Source: Acanthornis magna
Lineage: Eukaryota; Chordata; Aves; Passeriformes; Acanthizidae
DNA length: 64,000 nucleotides
Direction of reading: 5' to 3'
Assembly (NCBI GenBank): GCA_036785705.1
Contig: JAWUZG010000051.1
Span: forward strand, 17,512,501 to 17,576,500
Shown: positions 13,230 to 25,200 of the stretch, in pieces
Layout: every line of letters begins with the position of its first letter
Position numbering within the stretch: the first letter of the stretch is position 1
Made by a program: the position numbers and the translations under genes
Notes under the pieces: generated by a model
The model's input: only the letters and a program-made list of their open reading frames with translations
Told to the model about the DNA's origin: nothing
Databases searched by the model: none

Positions 13230-16200
13230 AAACCAAACAAAAAACAAAAACAAAACAAAAAAACCAACCCCCCCCCCCAAAAAAAAAACAAAAAAAGAAA
13301 AAACCCAAGCAGGAACTGGCAGAAAGAGACCTTTACACAGTGATGCCAATCTCCTGCGTCACCCAGCACCTCATCAAAGGAATTAAGAGGGACTAAGTGT
13401 TAAAGAGAACAAAAGAAGGGAAACAGTGTAGGAAGCAGGCAGGAGAGACAATAAACTGCAGTCAAGCCTGGGAAAGTGGGAGGTATTTCCATAAGGGTGC
13501 ATTTAACTGTTTGACAACAGCCCCAGCAAAAATTGCAAAGTTCTCTCAGGCTGTGTACTTCACTGAAAAAGACTAGTGGAAGGGAAATGGTACAAATTGC
13601 AGATATTAGATGCCAGTATAGAAATTCTCTAGAAAACTCCACACAGAGAGCATTTAACTGTGGATCGTCAAAATTTCCAGTTTTAGAATTCACCTCCCAC
13701 TTGCTAATATGCCATACAGTCTTCCTGTTCCAGAAGTGTGTCCTCACATTCAGGTTAAAACAAAAAAGTGGCAGGTTATATTAAGCCAATAAAGGTACTG
13801 GTACCACAAAAAAGAAAAAAAAGAAAAGAAAGAAAACCCAAACAAAAAACCACCAACAAACAAACAGATCACGCTACAAAGACATTCATCACAGGGATTA
13901 CTAAATATAGAACTATGGAAATTGCCAAGACCAGTAAACTGCAGCGAGGCAGTATTAAATTACCATGAATCAAAACTGCAAGAGAAGCAAGTTCTAAATG
14001 TCTTTTGTTTTTCTTATCAGTAGTTAGATGCAAGCAGGTATTCTGTGGCTGGCAGTCTGTAGGCTCACAGGCTCTGGAAAGCACTGTCTTTGTTTCACAA
14101 CCCTGGCTGCAGGGTCAGCAAAGAGCAGCACTCCCCACTTGGCTGCAAGAGGCAGAGCTGTCATAAACTGTCAGATGGTTCATTTTTTCGAGCCATGTAA
14201 AGTGTCCCTCAGTAATCTGATCATATGTTGTGTTCTTAGAATAACTCCCGCTGAGGTCTGCCATGGTCACCAGAACCTGCCAACATTTGTGACTCCTCTG
14301 TCGAAACAGCGCATTGGGTTTCATGAAGATCCAGCCAACATTCCAGCCGTGGCACAGCACCTTTATCCTCCCTCGAGCCTTCCCCTTGGAAGCATGGCAC
14401 GAAAAGAAAGGAGTCAAGAGATACTCTCTTGTGTTCTTTACCTCTCAGTCTTAAAAGATAAATTTCCAAGGGCAACAATTTGGCTCCCATTCTGTCTTAC
14501 ACTAACTAAATTGCAAAAGTTTGCATTCAGTACTTATCCAGGAAAGAATTGCTAAGAGAAGTGAATAAGGAGGCTTTTTGATTCTCCATTCTACACCGGT
14601 GCACCTTTCAATATAGCAGCAGAAAAGTGTCTTCTTGTAAGGAAAGGGGATAATCAAGGGAATTCCCATCACCATAGAAATCATTTTCCAGTCATACCTC
14701 AAAGCTTCATGCTGACCCTCTGTTAGCAAACTTATATTAATTTTTCTGCTTCTTGTAAGCAGTATCTCTCTAAAGCTTATCCTTCCTCACACACCTATTG
14801 CCAAAGAAAGTGAGATCAAAGAATTCAGTGACTTCTGCAAAATCCTTTCAGTGGGAAACGGCATGGAAGTATCTGTTTCTTGGCAGATTCTGTATCTTTC
14901 TGTACCCAAAGCAAACATTTACAACTACCTATAAGAAGTTCTATAAGAGAAGTAACTATTCAGCTGTATCCGGTGAAAGGTTTATCACAGAGAGGCCAAG
15001 AAAGCCATCTCCACTCTCATTTCAATCTCTTCGTGTCACTTTATGATATCTCCTGGGACACGACTGTTTCCTTGAACTTATTTAATTAACTGTTAGTTAC
15101 AGTCAACGTAAACATAATGAACTGTGTGCATCAGACAAATAAATCTAGACAAAGAAGGGAAGGTAAGGACACCTCATCTGTCCACCAAATGTCAGTGCTT
15201 CTCTGTGCGTACAAAGCAAAACTAACTGCCAACCAAGTCTTACCAGAAAGACACTTTATAGACAAAAGCAGTGTGTGGCTGCATGTCCATATGGGACTAA
15301 CTGCCACTGGGGTCTGCCCCATCCATGGCTCCCTGCACAGCCTTACTTTCCATCTCTTATTCCACTGCTTCCACCTCCCAACTATACTAAATGCCATCCT
15401 GGACATCAGCTCTGCGAGAAACAGGGCTGCATGTGTCTGAAACCACATTTTTGTCTTTCTGACGGTTAATCCCATCTTTTCCTCAAGGTGCACAGACACT
15501 CAACTTTTGCTGATATGACCTAGTTTTTGTGCTACCTTTATTAAGACTTTCCTTTCATCACAAATCACATTTTCTCACCAAAGCCTTAGTCTGAAGATTT
15601 TGCTGAATTCCTGTACTCAGGAGGCAATAAAGGAACTTAATACAGCACCGTGGCCATCATATTGTGATCATTTCCCATGAAAGAGACCATGGAAAGGCAT
15701 ATTGCATTTTATGGCACTGACCTATCCTGTGAAGACATCTTTGACCTCACCAGTGCAGAACTTCAGTGCTCAATAGCCAGGTTCGAGTTCCCATAGCAGA
15801 GTTACACGCACCAGTGATTTTTATATTCAGCTGGGAGAAGAAAATTTCCTCACTCTGATTATTTATTCAATGGTTGAATTTGCCCAGGATCAATCTTCCA
15901 CAAGAAGTTTCTCTGAGCTCATGCAGTCCCTACAATAAGGGGATTTTGAGGTGAAGAATCAAAGAAGGATGAGCCAGTACTTCTGAAAAATATCTTAACA
16001 GTCAGAAGCCTGAAAACACGATATTGAAGTGATTAGTACCATCACATTGTCAGCTCTTTCCCAACATACCAGTTTCCATCATTTGACTGTGCAAGTTCTG
16101 AGCTCCTTCCTCTTCTGAAATGACAAAGTCAAAGCTTCATTTGCTGGGCAGAAGGCACCAGGCAAGCCCCTCACATGGCAGTCAGGTGATTCGTCTGTCT

Positions 16201-19200
16201 GACGTCATAAAACTCAGTCGTCTCATTTACTAACTGGTCAAAACACTGAAACCCTCTCTTGTGTAAAAGGTCTTTTGCTGCAAAAGATAGTGTTTACTCC
16301 TCTCCTTTTCCACTGTACAGCCTAAATTCACAGTCAGAAACACAAGAAGTGCTACCACCATTTAGAAACTGATGTTTCTTTATGGTCAGTTTACGGTGCT
16401 TCACACAAGGTGCACGGCTGGGGGATAATAATTACAGACCCTGCAGTTTTGGGGAAGCCTCTTATTGGTTCCAAACATGTCCTGGAGATAAATGAAAAGT
16501 CAGTCACCATGGGTGAAGTTAGAGCAACAAATCTTCCATCAACAAAACAATTTGAAGAGGTTTCCCTCTCCTTACTTGGTCATTCCTCCTCCTGCAACAT
16601 TCCATCAACTCCTGTGTGCAGCTGTACCAATTCAATTGATGGGGAAAAAAAAGGGAGGGGGAACAGGGGAGGAAAGACTAACACGCACCATTCTAATTAG
16701 CAATAATTAAAAAATTAAACTCCCCGTCCTCATTTGGATTTTGTTGTTGGTTTTGCTTTGTTTTTCCCCCCATCTGCCTATTTTTAATTGGATCGGTGAA
16801 CTAGATCATTTTGTGGTCACATTAACCACGGCGTTGGCACAGCTAAGAGAACAGAGAAAGAATCAGTGCAGAACTTCTTAAACCAGTTTTGCCACCAGAG
16901 AAACTGTAGCCTGGAACTGTACTCCACCTAACCCTCACACAAACAGGCTGGCAAGAAAATGGGCAAGGCACTTCCTGTGCTTGCATCATTTGGCTAAAGG
17001 CTAAACCCCGTTAAACTGCCTTCTAATTACTGCCCCACGGGCATGTGGAATTATTCCTTGTAAAAATGAGCATTTGCTAAGGTACAACAATGCATACAGG
17101 CAGAAGTCCCTCCCTATCAGCCTAATGTGAAGCTCCAGGCTATGCAGCTCTTCACCACACCTCAGTCTTTAATAGTGCTTTTCAGTGCATAAATCTAATG
17201 TCCTCATCAGCTGTGTTTTGCCACATTATCACCTCAGGCCATAGAAATGTAAGTTAATCCATCCAATAAGTACTCTTCCATATACATGTTAAGGGCTGCA
17301 AAAAGAACAGAGCTGGGACTTGTTCTGGTACTTCCCAGAGTTAAGACTAATGAGAATCTTGCAGAAAATGTTTAGATTCAGTTTTGGCTGGGAAATCCCA
17401 CAATCACACCAAAGCAGCTGCATAGAGTAACATGAGTCCTTCATATGCCAGAGAGTGTATCAGATAACACCTGAAAGAGCCAATAACAATCCTACATAGA
17501 AAGGCATGTCAAAGTAACTGCTTTCAATCTCTTGGGACACCTGAGAATGACCTTACAGGGGCACAAAAATCCTTTACTCAGTAAGGCCCGGGTTCAGAGA
17601 AACTTGACCGTTGAGGGTAGCACTAAAACCAATGTTTAACTGTACCAACATTCCTCAGTTACCACTAGTCCAAGCTCTACATTACAGACCAGGACATCTG
17701 CAAAATTATTCCTTAGATCAATAAATGTCAGCTCATTTCAGTATCTTCCAATAACTGTAGGGCATCTGAAAGCAATTCTCAGTGATGTTGTCTCAAGGGA
17801 TAGCTAAAACTTTAACGCCTCTCCTCCTCCTGATTTTGTGGCCTGCTGTCCCTGCCAGCACCAATAGAAGAGAGTTTCTGGCAGATTTCTGCCCTAAGCG
17901 CTAATCTTGTGCATGTGCCCTATGACAGGCTGACCAAGCACTCAAAGCTTCAGCTATAACAGAAATTAGAGCTAAAAAGGGGTCTGTGAGATCTGTGCAG
18001 CCACTTGCTGCATGACCAGCGCAGACCATGCAGTTCTCAGGGCATCTGCTCTGGTCTGGTCTGGTCTGGCTTAGCCCTGGGAGGAGTCGTGACTGCTGTG
18101 CTTAACACCTAAGACTACACCACAACCCAGTCCCAGCCAAATGACTGAGAATTACACAGCACCCTCAAGGAGAGCTAAAGAGCCCAGAGACTGTTCTTGC
18201 ATTATACAAATGAATGGCTGCTACCACCCAACTTCAGTTTGTGTCATCATAATTTAGGGTGCAGTCATTGCTCGTGATCGCTTTAAACCACTATGTTATA
18301 GATTCAGTTTAAACAAATGCCTGGACACTCCTGAAAAAAAGTGATTGCCTTTTCCCCTCCTTCCCTCCCTCTCACCAGAGTGTTCCATGGGTCAGTTCAA
18401 CTCCAATCTGGCAGAAATCTGTCCAGCTCATTTTGTCAACATGGTTTGTTATCAGTTTAGCAATCTAACATGAATCCACAAGGAGTCTGCTAGAAACGGA
18501 AGTTAGCTTAAAGAACATGAGCACAATACTGGAAGCAGAGCAGGGGAGCAAGGAAACAGCAGTAGCAACTCCATCTTTTCTTCTGCTGTGAACTGTTAGG
18601 TCATCTCACCATATCTGAAAGAAATATACTCTTGGTCTCAACACAGACCAGTTCCATACCACCCCAACATTAGCAAGAATAGTTATTAAAGATGTCATAC
18701 TTTGTAACAGGTGAAAAGAGAATGCGGACAGAAAAGCCTAGCAGAAACAGACTTAATAATTGCATAGCCACCCAGGAACTGGTCGGGTACTATCTGAATT
18801 CTATGATAATAGCTCATGAAAATTCCCTACAGTGCTTTGTGATATTCCCTATTCCTTCTCATCCTGCTCTCTTTCTTCTTAACACTGGCACAATTCTACC
18901 CCAGATTCTTTAAGCACCTGCTCCCTGACTCAGTTTACAGTGTAAGTTTGATAGATACCTGGGCAACCATGATTCAGGCAGGAGAGCGGGAACATGAGGA
19001 TGACAAAACTATTTAAGCTGCAGAGATACCCAAAAATGCACATGGATCCAGACGGAAATTTGCAAATATCTAGGTGCTTTAGCTACCTTCTCAATGAAAG
19101 CTTCTGTATCTAGATTTGTCAAATCAATTTCCACCGACTTTAGCCATAAAGGATCAGACTAGACATTAACAGCTTAATTAGAGCTGGCTTTACCTCTGGG

Positions 19201-22200
19201 CCCAGGAGCAGATGAGATGATTTTTGAAGGTCCCTCCCAGCACCATTTTCTATGTTTGTACAACTAAAGACGATGATGCAGTGTTTATATGCAGGAATGC
19301 TCGTAATCCCCGGTCAGGGCTGAAAGCAGCATGGAGCTGAATGCCACACGTGCTCGTGTGCTTCCCTGTAACCATGCCATGCTTAGAAAAGGGCCTGTGC
19401 AGCACTTGCAGTCAACAACTTGGGCATTGCTATAGGGTTACCTCACCAAGCATTGGTTACACTCCTTGCACTCCACCCACGGACTCCCACCCATGCTCCT
19501 GAAAAGGCATTTGCAATTATTGCACAAACCAAACTCCAGAGGAAAGAAGAGTGATTCCAAAGGCATTTTACATCAAAATGGTGTCATTTCCTGTTCAAGA
19601 GGCCAGAGACAGAGCCAGACCTTGGCTGCTTATGTGCATGGAGTGAGACTCTGAGAATGTGAAGGAGTACCCAGAAGATGGGTCACAAGTTCAAGGTGAC
19701 AGCAATGAGCAGCAGCTGCTGCCTATGCACCCTTCAGCAGCAGGTGTACCCAGGCCCCAGAGGTTTCAGTCAGCTCTGCCAGTGACCAACAGATTTACAA
19801 GACCATCTGTCTGGGCACAAACTGCACACAGCCTTCCCAGTTTTGCTGCCCAGAACTTCACCACACACAGACAATACAGGGTTTGTTATGGATTACCTAA
19901 TGAGCAACTGTTTAAACCAATAGACAGCCCTAGTTCTCCTGTGCTCATTATCTGAATCCTACATGAATGAAAATACTGCTTCTTCTTTTAGCTGTAGTAC
20001 TGGCTTTCTCTGAATGAGCAGCTTTCCTTCACTTTGGGCACTAGAAAATGGAAAAGGTTGTGTTGTCTCACACTGGTTTTGATTAGGGAATAAGGAATGC
20101 CTTTGAAAGAGACTTTAAAAGGAAGCTCATGTGATGGGTTTTTCTTATGTACACTGTAGAAGTAAGGGAGTACCTTTTTCCTATGCCAGGTCTCCACACA
20201 ATCTGCATATTGACATTATCAGCTCCCTCTATGTGTATGCACACCCTTTCTTGAGAAATGCTGTCATCCTTCTCTACTCAATGTTTGGCTAATTGACAGA
20301 ACACAAACTCTGAGAAAGCACTCCTGGAATTTATCTAGAAGTCTGCTCTTTTTGTTTCAGACCTAAGGAAGGGTTCCTGCGTCAATCAGTCTAACAAAAC
20401 ATACTCATGTCACAAAACCACAGGTAGCATGAATCACAATACTAACAATTTACAAAGAAATGCAGGCATTTACAGTGTAAAGCCACCTAATGCCCACTGT
20501 TCTCTTGTTTCCTGTGTAAAACCATGGCACTTCCAATCTGGAGTCCTCTCATTCACACAAAGCACTGATACACATGCACATGTGCACATGCACCCCATTC
20601 CTTGGGACTAGTTCTACAAATACAATCCTTACAGTTTTGTCTGATACAATTTTAAAAGTCCCCAACAACAGCATTTCCATTCTAGCTCTTCAGAGAGGAG
20701 ACATCCCTCAGCACTGAGCACCATGCTCTCCTGAAGCCTTTGCTGACATCCATCCTATATTCTTTCTTTCTCCCCCATTAATCCTAGTCATGCTCACATG
20801 TTCCACATAAAATCCCTCTCCCTCCTAAATGTTAACACCCTTCAAATATTTTTAGACTGTTATTATGTGTCCCCCCACCCTCCACCTTTCAGTCATCACT
20901 TAGCCAAGCTATGTATATTTAGCTACTTTAATCTTTCCTCCTAAATCAGTCCCTTCAACTCCCAGAGCTCAATGTTAAGTCTGGTATGCTTGCTCTTCTC
21001 AGAACTCACTCCATGTTTTTGAGATCTTTCTGGTAATGTGTTTGCAGAAACCCATCCAGAAGATAGCTTTACATGTACTTGTTTTAAAGAAAGAAGAAAC
21101 CCAAGTCACTGGGCATTAATTATTTTCATTTTCCATATTTAGTTTCTGTTCCCAGGTTTTGAATTCAATCTGAATTTTTAAGTATTAGTAAACATTTGGC
21201 ATTTGTAAGAGCAAATTAGCAACTGATAAGATTGAACCCAATTGTGAAAGAATGAAGTGTTTTTTAAAATGTAAAAGAGCGCTAAGGCTTTTTAATTAAA
21301 CTTTTCAGAAAACCACTGGAAATGTGTAAAGTTATCCAGAAGGAGAAGCAAAATAATAATGTGCAACAAGGGAAAAGGTGGACAAAAAAAATATAAACAG
21401 TCTCTCAGTTACAAGGCAGATGAGTGGATACACCTACAAAACATAAAGCTGGCCTACTAAACTAGAAATCAGTGAATCTGGATGTGTGCTCTACAGCACC
21501 AAAGAAAAAATCAGGCCAAGTGCCTTTCTCACAATATACCACTACAAATCAACTCTGTCTTGGAGAACTACTAAAAGTTTGAAGTTTAAAAATGAAAAAG
21601 TCAGAGGAAGAGCCAAAAGGGTAATGCAATGTTGCCAATGATGGAAGTAACTTAAACGTGATGAAAGCTCTGTGGCTGTAGACATACACAGTGAGAAAAA
21701 TATAGTACTACACAGCTCACTTGGTTTTAGCCTGACAGATAAACATGGGACTACAAAGCTGCTAAAAATCATAAAGGACAGGAAAAAGTATGTGCCCTTT
21801 ATTGAAACAACAGAATGAAGCCCACACAAAAGTAGTCACAATAATTTTGGTAACATGTAGTATCAATTACAATGCATTGATAACAATAAAATTGCTACTA
21901 TATTTATGTTTAGTACTAAGCATGTTAAGGAAATATGCCACAGCCAGTGCTATTAACTGCAAGAAGATTCCTAGTGGGTTGGTATTTCAAAAGTGGCAAA
22001 TTTCTCAATGTTCAGGAAATGCTTGGAATTCATGGAAAGAATATTTCTTTTTATGCTTGCATGGAGACAACACTAGTTAATTGACATACAGCTTAACACA
22101 AAGAACCATAAACTTGGCTTACAAAGGAGATGGAAGGAAAAGCATGACAAACTCCAGAAGTTTAACCCACTGCTAATGTGTCCAGAAATCTGGCTTCTTC

Positions 22201-25200
22201 TAGTTGACAGCAAAGAACCAGAAGCACACAAAAGCAACTTTGAAAGATGACTGAGTGAAACAAAACCTCGTTATTGAGCAACTCTAAAAGCATTACACCT
22301 ACCACCGGAGGGGAGGGCAAAGTCTGCATCCTGACCAATTGTCCAGAAATCCAAGTTTTGTCTGTCTTCTAGTGTTTGAAGTAGGAGATTCCTTCTTTTA
22401 ACAAAGCCATGGGATAAAGGGCTGTTCTACAGTTCACTAGATCATAATAATGGAAGCGATAGGAACTTCAGAAGTATCACTCTGAGGGATACCACAGCTG
22501 AAATACAAATTTTGCAATTACCTGGAACATAAGAGTTCAGTGTCAACTGAGCACATTCTCAGCATGTTCCAATAGCTTTGATTGAAACATCATCAGGTGA
22601 GATGTTAAACTATGATATAGAGGAAAGCATTTGAAGATTGACACCTTGAAGGTTTCTGTATTTTAAATAGCCACCATGCTCCTTCCTCCCCTCAAGGAGA
22701 AGGGTTTATGAACTGGGACAGGCAGCATATGTTTATGCTTCTTTGGATTTATGTGTTTGCTTTTCAGTTCTACTTTTAGTGACTCTTTGAGGTTGGGGAA
22801 AACATGAAATGATAACTTATCCCTATGAGATAAAGGCATTATCCTGCAAATTTACCTAGTCATTTCAGAATAGGGGTAGGAGGGTCCACCCACGACATGG
22901 TAGCTTTTGGCATCAGACTGACCTTTCATCCCATCTTAATTGATGTTGCAAACTCAAGTCTTTGTGGTCCACTGCCTGCTCCAGGTTTTAATTAGGAACA
23001 TGGTTGACTATCCTTCTTCTATCACTCAGCCTCTAAGCTTTGGACATCTTTTAAGTATTTCCTATCAGCAATTTGCAAACAGATGGCACCAGCCTGGGAG
23101 ATGGACGACTGCCCCCAGCTGTCTGCCCCTCCCTGCTCAGCACAGAAATGGCTGAGCTGTTTGAAAAGCAGCTGCCAAGCTTCTGACTCCTCCAGAGCAG
23201 CCATCTAACAGCCACCAATTCTAGCCCCTCTTGCAAAAAGGTGCTCCAAACCAGGTGTTCCTGCAGTGAAAGGGAACACTAAGGCAATAATTAGTTTCTT
23301 CCGAGCTCTTACTTTCTCTCTTGTAATGTCAAAATAAGTATCATTTTGCAAGTTACTATTTTTTTATTTCTCTGCTCTCAGTAATGTTGAGAGACCAGGT
23401 CTATTTAGCATATCCATGTAAATCTCACAAAGGTACTCAGCTTTTTCCCTCTCCTTTCTCTAGATCACTACTGAAGATGCCAGGAGATACCCAACACCTA
23501 ATTCTGTGATAGTTTATTGAGTACAAATGCTACAGATATTATTGCTGCCGCGGAAAAACATAGCTGGAAAACATACGGGAGAGATTTGTAATACTGTACC
23601 CCCACAGTGTTCTAAGCAGGCAACACTCATAAAATTACTCTGCAAGACCTTAGTGGTACCAGAAGGCACCAGAGCAGTGAGTGCCCCAGAGTCAATGCTT
23701 CTAAAGTCAACACAATGATTAGGAGAACGGACAGCATTCCATATCAGACAAGGCAGCTGCTTGTGCCCTAAGCAGGTGGTCAGCAAAGGCTGCTGGAAAG
23801 GCCAGAGAGGGCTTGCACCCAGAGTGTGCTGTAGCATGAGCTTATTCAGTCAGGATGCTGCCTCCACGCAGAAATGGAACATGTCTAGTATGGAAAAAGT
23901 TAATGACAGAAAAGGCAGCAAAGGAATCGAGACACAAGATTATCAGTCTGCGGAGAAGAGCTTGGCTAACTTTGGTGTGAAGATGGAATCATGTTCACTC
24001 AGCAATCAGCAGTGTTGTCTAAAGAGCTGTAAACAAGTTGAGTATGAAGAGGCATGGAAACATGAGCAGGAGGGCAGTGTATAGGCTGAAACACAGCTTT
24101 CTGTATGATTTTAAATGCTTTTAAGTACAACAGCACAAATTCTTCATATTGCCTCATGAAGCCCCCCTTCAGCTAAAAGCTGCCAACTTTAAGCCGATAA
24201 CAAGTTGCCTCACAAAAGGTGAGAAGCACATAAATCACATATAGAAGCGTTTCTGAGACCTGGAACATCTTGCCCAAAGCAGCAATACCACACAAGCCAC
24301 TCCTCAGCGAGAAACAGTGAAATGGTCCCAGTTTTGCCAGGGGAAAGGCGCATATACAGCGCTCTGTAACACCTCACCCCTTGCTTCAGAGAGCTCTATG
24401 CAAGTCGGTCACAGGGTGGATAAACCATCCCTTCAGAGGCAGGGCCAGCTCCACATCGAGCTTGCCCTGCTCCACGAGCTGGCTTGTGAGCATTGAAGAT
24501 GAAATCAGGGACTATATTTATGCTCCCTGCCCAGCCATATCTTTCTATAGATCCCAGACAGGGCCCCACTTCCTTGGCCCGGATCCTGGAGACGAGTAAG
24601 CAAAGGAGGGCATAAATCAGTGCCTGGGTTCTGTCAGGAGCACACTGAACCAACCATCCACACTGGGAACAGGTGCACTGAAGGCAAGCAGGGACACTGT
24701 CCCGTTTGCAGTAGTGGGGGAGGGCCTGCAGCAAAGCTGTTAACTTCTTCTCCCTGAGCCTACCCTAAACTTCTCACCCTGCAAGTGGCTTATTTACCTG
24801 CTGCAGCTCACCAGTCCAGTCAACTAGATGTGTTCCACTAAACACCAGTCCATGCTAGGTCAGCCCCAGCTAAGTCTCATTGGTTTCTGTAGCCCTTTGT
24901 ACTTCACTTTTGCTCTCATTTTTTTTCTTGTCTTTCACACTCTGCTCTGACACATTCACTCCAAAGCTGAAATATTTCAGGGACTGTGCAAAATGTTCAG
25001 TAAATTAATATAGTCTTAAAACACAACTGTAATTTTTCACCAGCAATTTTAAGTCACCCATCATGAAAAGCAGTGCAGACGTAGAGCAACAAGGAGCACG
25101 TCACTAATTCATACTTAATAACCATGGGGGGGATTCTCAAGTAATATTTTAGGTCTGAGTAACATTTTGAGCAAGCATTGGTCTATAAAGAAGCAGTCTT

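Noticed and set aside
12813..13369. Frames of 169-178 codons with long Phe or Lys runs
   Set aside because: Produced by the 34-A run and neighbouring A-rich sequence, not by a gene.
14028..14555. 175-codon plus-strand frame in the TEAD4 intron
   Set aside because: No recognisable domain, ordinary codon pattern of random sequence, and open frames on the opposite strand in the same place. Left as intron.
20575..20586. Palindrome TGCACATGTGCA
   Set aside because: Lies in a short CACATG-rich simple sequence, which makes such palindromes by chance.
23514..23837. Overlapping frames on both strands near 23.5-23.8 kb
   Set aside because: No domain, no splice-site support, and no similarity recognised.
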